The translations under genes were made by a program, and so were the position numbers. From NCBI RefSeq assembly GCF_004006665.1, contig NZ_QOCL01000009.1:496001-560000 (forward strand): DNA of 64,000 nt, in the 5' to 3' direction. The notes under the pieces are model-generated. The model was not told where the DNA came from, searched no databases, and saw nothing but the letters and a program-made list of their open reading frames with translations. Numbering within the stretch: the first letter of the stretch is position 1; each line of letters opens with the position of its first letter. Below are positions 58,289 through 64,000 of this stretch, in pieces. Origin of the DNA: Halobacteriovorax sp. HLS. GTDB lineage: Bacteria; Bdellovibrionota; Bacteriovoracia; Bacteriovoracales; Bacteriovoracaceae.

Positions 58289-60643
58289 TTATTTTTGTGT
58301 TGCCGAAGCTTTAGATTTAACTTTTTGTACAATTACATTATAGTTTGGAACTTGTTCAGAGTCTCCAAGAAGAGGGTCTTCCATCTTCTTTTTGTCATCT
58401 CCAATACCTGGTCCTTCATTTTCTCTTCTATACTTTCCAGCTTCTTCTTCATCATAAAGAGGGCCTTCTTCTTGTCTCTTGGCCTTATCATATAGACCTT
58501 TAGCAGTAGATGCGAATGGATCTTTCTCACCCAATGCATTCTTTAAATGCGTACTTCTTCTATTTAGTTGATCTTGAACATTCTTAGCATTGGCCGTGTT
58601 GTACACATCAATGATCTTAGGAGTTAAGAAAAATAGAAGGTTAACCTTTTCTACACTTTTCTTCGTATTCTTAAAGAGCCATCCAAGTACAGGAATATCT
58701 CCTAGAAGAGGGACTTTAGAAGTGATGTCAGCTTCTTTATCTCTCATTAAACCACCCATTGCAATAGTATCTCTATCTCTTACAACTACAGAAGTGATCG
58801 CACTTCTTGTCGTCGTTGCAACACCTTCACTTTGAACTGAAGAAGGGAGTGATCTATTTGAGAAATCATCAATCTTCTGGTCAATTTTAAGTTTGATAAA
58901 TCTCGTTACCTTATTTACTTGTGGAGTAATCTTTAATGTCAGAGCAACTTTTTGTTGTTTAATTGACGTCGAAGATGATCCATTTGCAGCATTTGTTCTT
59001 TCAGCTGTTGGAATACTTTCACCAACTTCAAAAATAGCTTCTTCATTATCTAGCGCCATAATTTGAGGTGTTGCTAAGACATTTGTTCCTGCATTGGCCG
59101 CTATTGCTGTGATCAGACCTGAAACAGATTTAATTTTAACTTCAGTACCACCAACATTTTGAGTTACAGTTGCTCCGGTACCACCACCAACGAATAGTCC
59201 ACCAAGTGCAGTGATATTATTTGTCATTACATTAAATAAATCGCCTCCATTACCAATGAATCCAGCTTTATCCGTTGCCCCTGATCCGTAAGCGCCGATA
59301 ATATTAACACCAAACCCTTGGTCTTTTGTTACGGACGTTTCCATGATCATACCTTCAACAAAAACCTGATCTCTTGGACGATCTAGCTTCTTAATAACTT
59401 CTTTGATCGTTAGATAATCAGTAGGTGAGGCAGTAACAACAATTGCATTATTTTCTTTGTCTGAAGTGATCTTAACTTCAGCATTGAATAGAGTGCTTGA
59501 ATCACTTGAGCTAGAAAGCTTTGAGAACCTAGACTTTGACGTCGTTGCAGGCTTTGCTGAACTGACAAGGCTAGATAGAGTCTTAGCTAGAGTCTCACTT
59601 GTTCCATGATTTAAATAATAAACATGAATTTGACCAGAGCTAGAATTTACTAGCTTTACATCTAGTTTCGCAATTAAGGCACTAAGTTGTTTTGCACCTT
59701 CTGCATTGGTCATTGCGATAATTGAGTTTGTTCTTGGTTCTGCAATTAACTTTATATCAGACACAAGAGTCGACTTTGAGCTAGATGTTCTAACTTTTGA
59801 ATTCGATTTAGTTCCTTTAAAGATTTGATCAAGCAACTTTGCAATTTCTTGCGCAGAAGAGTTTTTAACTGGCATGATCTGAAGAGATTCTTCGTGTCCT
59901 GGTACATCAATAAACTTAATAAGCCTAGTTAGTCTATTAATATTAGCACCAGTATCTTGTACAATAATTGTATTGGTTTGCTTGATGTCGATAATTCTAC
60001 CGTAACGAGACATAAATGGTCTAAATGAACGAGTTACCTCAGTAGAGTTAATATTCTTTAGAGGTAGAATTCTCATGACATAGTTGTCAGTATTAGGAGT
60101 GAAATTTCCTGTATAAATCTTTGTTGGAGTATATCTAATATCTCTAGCGTTAACGATTTTGTAAAAAGAACCAGACTTTACAAGCGTATATCCGTTTAAG
60201 TTCAAGGCCGTCAAATAGGCCTTCCATGCATCTCCCACAGTAATTGCTGTAGGTGCCATTATTGAAACTTTACCCTTTAGGTCTTTATCTAAAATAAGAT
60301 TAATTCCTGTCAACTTTTGCATGTGCTTAGTTAAGTCGGTTAGGGAAGTATCAGGGAAATCAAAGCTCGTAATAACTTCAGGCCCAAATGCTGTTTCTGG
60401 ATTTAAGTTAACGTACTTCTTATCTTTAGATGCATCTATCTCAGAAGAGTCACTTGATCTACCAAAGAAATCGCTTGATCCATCTTTAGTCTTAATAAGG
60501 CTTGTAGCAGATTTATTAGAAGTATTGTACTTTGTTTTAGATTTAAACTTTCCAGGTTTAAATTGTGCCATTACTTGTGCAGGCGCAGTTGCCATTAAAG
60601 CAATAGTTAAAAAGGTACTAACAGTCATTGTCGCATTTTTCAT
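58289..60643 (-). CDS. gspD: Type II secretion secretin GspD
   Basis: This 784-residue outer-membrane secretin has a signal peptide (to about 26, APAQVMA), N0-N3 periplasmic domains (about 85-430) and the secretin core (about 480-680) with VPLLGDIPVLGWLFKN, the hallmark motif. The final 90 residues are charged and could bind a pilotin. It forms the exit pore for folded proteins. No pilotin gene (gspS) is seen in the window. Confidence 0.97.
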   Translation of the reverse strand: MKNATMTVSTFLTIALMATAPAQVMAQFKPGKFKSKTKYNTSNKSATSLIKTKDGSSDFFGRSSDSSEIDASKDKKYVNLNPETAFGPEVITSFDFPDTSLTDLTKHMQKLTGINLILDKDLKGKVSIMAPTAITVGDAWKAYLTALNLNGYTLVKSGSFYKIVNARDIRYTPTKIYTGNFTPNTDNYVMRILPLKNINSTEVTRSFRPFMSRYGRIIDIKQTNTIIVQDTGANINRLTRLIKFIDVPGHEESLQIMPVKNSSAQEIAKLLDQIFKGTKSNSKVRTSSSKSTLVSDIKLIAEPRTNSIIAMTNAEGAKQLSALIAKLDVKLVNSSSGQIHVYYLNHGTSETLAKTLSSLVSSAKPATTSKSRFSKLSSSSDSSTLFNAEVKITSDKENNAIVVTASPTDYLTIKEVIKKLDRPRDQVFVEGMIMETSVTKDQGFGVNIIGAYGSGATDKAGFIGNGGDLFNVMTNNITALGGLFVGGGTGATVTQNVGGTEVKIKSVSGLITAIAANAGTNVLATPQIMALDNEEAIFEVGESIPTAERTNAANGSSSTSIKQQKVALTLKITPQVNKVTRFIKLKIDQKIDDFSNRSLPSSVQSEGVATTTRSAITSVVVRDRDTIAMGGLMRDKEADITSKVPLLGDIPVLGWLFKNTKKSVEKVNLLFFLTPKIIDVYNTANAKNVQDQLNRRSTHLKNALGEKDPFASTAKGLYDKAKRQEEGPLYDEEEAGKYRRENEGPGIGDDKKKMEDPLLGDSEQVPNYNVIVQKVKSKASATQK

Positions 60644-60663
60644 AAATTCCGGTCCCTGGAGTT

Positions 60664-62298
60664 TTACTCAAAGTTATATTCTAAATTTTGTTCAACACCA
60701 TCTCTCTTTAGAGATAGTTCTAGTTGGTCAACCTCTTTGATTTTTCCAAATAGATTCATAATTTCATTTAAATTGTTAAATTTCTTTCCATTAATTCCAG
60801 TAATAATATCTCCATCTTGGATATTTAATTTACTGTAGATAGATCCCGGTACAACTTCTGTCATTTTAAATGAGAGACTTCCATCAGGGTTTTTGATTTG
60901 AATGGCCCTAGCCTGAGTTAGAACTTCGCTTATATTAGAGAGCATTTCATCTCTTACTTTCTTTTGAATCTTAAAGTTGTTTCCTACATTCTTAATACGT
61001 GAGTCTTTATACTTATTTAATAGTGGTGCGCCTCTTTTTTTGCTAACCACATTAATTGGTTTAGGATTTCTTGGTTCCCGTCCTTTAGTCTCAACATATT
61101 CACATTCACCAGTATTTAGATTTTTAAATACAAGTTTCATTCTATCTATTTTTCCTACCTGAGCATCTGATTGAATTCTATCTCCCTCTCGAATACTTAG
61201 AATGTCATTCTTTCCCCTAAGTTGAACTGCTGCAATAGACTTTACAGAGTCTTGAAGAACAATAGTATTTACAAGTGTGATTCTTAATTTGGACTTTTTA
61301 TTAGATTTTACACAAACTAATTTCTCATCAATTTTTGGGCCTTCATCTTTTTTAGGTTCTACTGTTTTAAGTGGATCTATCGTGTTGAATAGGTTGGCCT
61401 GGGCAATACTTTTTCCTTGATCTCTCATGCTGTCCACTGGGGCAATAGCAACACGAGGTGATGTTTTTGCTTCGGTAGGAACAAACTTAGCAGATACTGA
61501 ACTTGCCAGTAACTTTCCAGTATAATACGTTCCACTAAGAATTAGAGTCGTTAAAAAAGTCCTATGAATAACTTGTCTTGTATCAGGTGAAAAAGACTTC
61601 TCTACAAAAAGAGGCCATGAAAAACTTTTAAGTGCATCAATATTTACTTTAGGCTTAAGTCCAGCTTCGCTATCATCAATAGTTCCGCCATCAAAAGCGA
61701 TATTACTTTGTGTTTTTTTAGGAAATTTATCTTTCATATTAGAAAGAAAATTTGTAAATCTCTGTTGAACACTTTGTTTTGGTGGATGAGCTTCGTAGAG
61801 TTCGTCTTCGTATTCTTCGTACTCTTCATCCTCTTGTTCTACTTCTTCGTACTCTTGATCATCATGTAATTCTTCTTCAGAGAGGCTTTGTTCGACTGGG
61901 GCTTCAAGCTCACTCAATTCTTCTTTTTGTTGCTCACTAACCTTAAACTCAGTAGGGAAGAATTCTTCTTCCTCTTCATCGTCTTGTTCGCTGTCGGCCT
62001 GTATTGATGGAACATCTTCTGTGTCATCTCTGTGGTTGAGTAGGTCTTCAATTTCGTCTTCATCTTTTTCGAGGGAATCAAAAGTTATATTATGATTTGT
62101 TCCTTCACTAGATTTCGCTAATAACTCTTCAGATACTTTTATCTCACCAGTTGAATCTCCAACTTCTTGTTCAAGGTATTCCTCTTCATACTCTTCTTCG
62201 AGTTCATCTTCAAATTCGTATTCATCTTCAAATTCAACATCTGATTTAGAAAACTTTTCTTTGAGTTTTGAGAAAATTCCTTTTTTCTTTTTCGTCAT
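60664..62298 (-). CDS. gspC: Type II secretion protein GspC with long acidic cytoplasmic arm and PDZ domain
   Basis: This 544-residue protein is nearly twice the usual GspC length (about 270-300). Residues 1-245 are a cytoplasmic arm extremely rich in Glu and Asp (YEFEDELEEEYEEEYLEQE and similar). A single membrane helix follows (about 247-268), then the homology region (about 325-400, LVNTIVLQDSVKSIAAVQL) that contacts GspD, and a C-terminal PDZ domain (GSIYSKLNIQDGDIITGING). The arm presumably binds cytoplasmic or basic partners; its role is unknown. It is the first gene of the gspC-N operon. Confidence 0.93.
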   Translation of the reverse strand: MTKKKKGIFSKLKEKFSKSDVEFEDEYEFEDELEEEYEEEYLEQEVGDSTGEIKVSEELLAKSSEGTNHNITFDSLEKDEDEIEDLLNHRDDTEDVPSIQADSEQDDEEEEEFFPTEFKVSEQQKEELSELEAPVEQSLSEEELHDDQEYEEVEQEDEEYEEYEDELYEAHPPKQSVQQRFTNFLSNMKDKFPKKTQSNIAFDGGTIDDSEAGLKPKVNIDALKSFSWPLFVEKSFSPDTRQVIHRTFLTTLILSGTYYTGKLLASSVSAKFVPTEAKTSPRVAIAPVDSMRDQGKSIAQANLFNTIDPLKTVEPKKDEGPKIDEKLVCVKSNKKSKLRITLVNTIVLQDSVKSIAAVQLRGKNDILSIREGDRIQSDAQVGKIDRMKLVFKNLNTGECEYVETKGREPRNPKPINVVSKKRGAPLLNKYKDSRIKNVGNNFKIQKKVRDEMLSNISEVLTQARAIQIKNPDGSLSFKMTEVVPGSIYSKLNIQDGDIITGINGKKFNNLNEIMNLFGKIKEVDQLELSLKRDGVEQNLEYNFE

Positions 62299-62514
62299 TA
62301 AAAGATCCAGCTTTTTAGTAAAGTAAATTTTTTTATCTTATATCTTTATTATCATTACTATTTTAAGGGTTTAGACTATATGCTTCAAGTAACTTTATTC
62401 GGTTTTTTTTGCCTATCTTCTGATTGAATTGGTCGGTTATTTTTTATTGTTGTCACATTTCACTATAAAGAGTTAAAATTTTTGCAATTAATAAATGAAG
62501 TCTAAGGATTTAAA

Positions 62515-64000
62515 ATGAGTGATGAAACTGATTCTAAGTACAATGTGGATAAAGATGGTGGAGCGTTTGACTCGGTTGTAGGGAGCCTATTTTTTGGTGA
62601 GATCAACGAGGATGCTGTTTTTCCTTTTCCACATTTCAGTAATGATCAAGTAGAGATGGCCAAAGAGATGTGTTCTGCTATTTCTAAGTATGGTGAAGAT
62701 GCAATTGATGGTGAGAAGTTTGACCATGAGGCGAAGATTCCTGATGAAGTAATTCAAGGGTTGGCCGAGTTAGGTCTTTGTGGACTTGCGGTACCGGAAG
62801 AGTTTGGGGGAATGGAGCTTGATTACTCTCTTTACTCTAGAGTTTTTGCTGAAGTGGCATCGATGGATGGTTCTACAGCTACAATGCTTGGTGCGCACCA
62901 ATCAATTGGTTATCGAGCACTTTTAAACGAAGGGACTCCGGAGCAAAAAGCGAAGTGGCTTCCAGCTTTAGCAAGCGGTGAGCAATTAGCTTCATTTTGT
63001 TTAACTGAGCCAGGTTCAGGGTCGGATGCTTATTCGATAAAGACAAAAGCTACTTTAAACGATGATGGTTCATATACAATTACAGGACAAAAGCTTTGGA
63101 TTACAAATGCTGGAACTGCTAATTTCTATACTGTTTTCTGTAAAACAGATCATGAAAAAGACGGAGAAACTGTTGAGAAGATTTCTTGTTTTATCGTTGA
63201 AAAAGATATGGAAGGTGTAACTTTTGGTGAGAAAGAAAATAAAATGGGAATCAGAGCATCTGAGACTCGTGCTGTTTATCTCGATAAAGTTAGAGTTCCT
63301 GCGGAAAATGTTTTAGGAGAACTAGGTAAGGGATTTAAGATCGCCATGAACGTTCTCAACTCTGGTAGACTTTCTCTTGGAGCAGGTTGCGTTGGTGGAA
63401 TGAAGACTATTCTAAAGATGGCCACTGAACATGCTAAGGGAAGACAGCAATTTGGAGCTCCTATAAGTGACTTTGGTCTAATACAAGAGAAGTTAGCATT
63501 TATGGCAGCTCGTTGTTATGCAACAGAAAGTATAGTTTACATGACTACTGGAAATATGATTAAGGGAATGGATAACTACTTCTTGGAAACGGCTATTTGT
63601 AAGATCTATGGTTCTGAATCCCTTTGGAGTGTTGTTGATACTGGACTTCAGATTGCGGCGGGTAATGGTTATATGAAAGAGTATCCTTATGAAAGAATCA
63701 TGAGAGACTCTAGAATTAATCTTATTTTCGAAGGGACTAATGAGATTTTAAGATGTTTCTTAGCTCTTTCAGGTATTAAAGGTCCATCAGAGAATTTAAA
63801 AGATCTTGGGAAAGTTTCTGATGTAGCGTCGGCACTTAAAGATCCTATTAAGTCATTAGGTGTTCTTTCTGACTTTGCAAAGAATAGAATTTCTAAAATG
63901 ATTGCTTCTAAGGCGTTGACTAAAGCTCATCCAGAGCTAGAAGAGTATGCCAATAACTTCTCCTCTTTAATGGCTTCATTTGCAATTCAAGTAGAGAATA
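62515..64000 (+). CDS. Acyl-CoA dehydrogenase (VLCAD/ACAD9-like), partial
   Basis: The frame starts at the ATG at 62515 (MSDETDSKYN, with AAGGA 7 bases upstream) and runs past the right edge; 495 residues are visible. It has the FAD-binding block LTEPGSGSDAYSIK, WITNAGTA, and the catalytic glutamate region LIFEGTNEILR. Beyond about residue 420 it continues into an extra C-terminal domain, as in very-long-chain (VLCAD/ACAD9-type) enzymes. It catalyses the first step of fatty acid beta-oxidation. It diverges from the gsp operon. Confidence 0.93.
   Translation, partial: MSDETDSKYNVDKDGGAFDSVVGSLFFGEINEDAVFPFPHFSNDQVEMAKEMCSAISKYGEDAIDGEKFDHEAKIPDEVIQGLAELGLCGLAVPEEFGGMELDYSLYSRVFAEVASMDGSTATMLGAHQSIGYRALLNEGTPEQKAKWLPALASGEQLASFCLTEPGSGSDAYSIKTKATLNDDGSYTITGQKLWITNAGTANFYTVFCKTDHEKDGETVEKISCFIVEKDMEGVTFGEKENKMGIRASETRAVYLDKVRVPAENVLGELGKGFKIAMNVLNSGRLSLGAGCVGGMKTILKMATEHAKGRQQFGAPISDFGLIQEKLAFMAARCYATESIVYMTTGNMIKGMDNYFLETAICKIYGSESLWSVVDTGLQIAAGNGYMKEYPYERIMRDSRINLIFEGTNEILRCFLALSGIKGPSENLKDLGKVSDVASALKDPIKSLGVLSDFAKNRISKMIASKALTKAHPELEEYANNFSSLMASFAIQVEN

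Noticed and set aside
1-64000. CRISPR arrays, tRNA or rRNA genes, insertion sequences
   Set aside because: I saw no regularly spaced direct repeats, cloverleaf-like segments with CCA ends, rRNA motifs or transposase frames.

Overview
The window is AT-rich (roughly 35% GC by eye), densely packed, Gram-negative chromosomal DNA. Outer-membrane-type proteins, lipoproteins, a complete type II secretion operon, a CHASE2 cyclase, a likely serine palmitoyltransferase and candidate sigma-28 promoters together suggest a predatory bacterium of the Bdellovibrionota, most likely the Bacteriovorax/Halobacteriovorax group. This is inferred from gene content and style, because no rRNA or other marker is present. 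I found no tRNA, rRNA, CRISPR array, insertion sequence, integrase or phage structural gene.

Layout. 1-2040: a two-gene minus-strand unit (partial acyltransferase-like protein plus serine palmitoyltransferase), probably for sphingolipids. 2208-12014: housekeeping and orphan genes (HEAT-like membrane protein, PilZ protein, aminopeptidase N, periplasmic solute-binding-like protein, class II aldolase, fused 2-oxoacid dehydrogenase E1). 12095-17438: a FecR / TPR-outer-membrane / CHASE2-cyclase operon. 17592-20979: ArsC-like reductase, two envelope proteins, HemF, a lipoprotein. 21197-21349: a 50-residue protein gene with its own strong promoter and terminator. 21471-27193: an Rrf2-sufBCDS-nfu iron-sulfur assembly operon. 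27385-36871: exported orphan proteins, a membrane hydroxylase, a GlpG rhomboid and a 1856-residue exported protein with ten cysteine pairs; several of these have sigma-28-like promoters. 36874-40226: ArgS and small genes. 40311-43936: a two-subunit type IIA topoisomerase that looks T4/eukaryote-like rather than gyrase/Topo IV-like. 43965-48139: small membrane protein, LamG lipoprotein, IHF-like protein, MerR regulator, prenyl synthase. 48181-62298: gspCDEFGHIJKLMN in canonical order. 62515-end: partial acyl-CoA dehydrogenase.

How it fits together. The gsp operon would export folded periplasmic proteins, and the window also encodes many signal-peptide proteins of unknown function. The sigma-28-like promoters in front of the exported proteins would tie them to the motile attack phase if the host is a Bdellovibrio-like predator. 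The suf operon, HemF, E1 fusion and acyl-CoA dehydrogenase fit aerobic, amino-acid- and lipid-consuming metabolism. The best candidates for something undescribed are the T4-like topoisomerase with lysine-rich tails, the giant cysteine-pair protein, the 50-residue gene and the acidic-tailed GspC.
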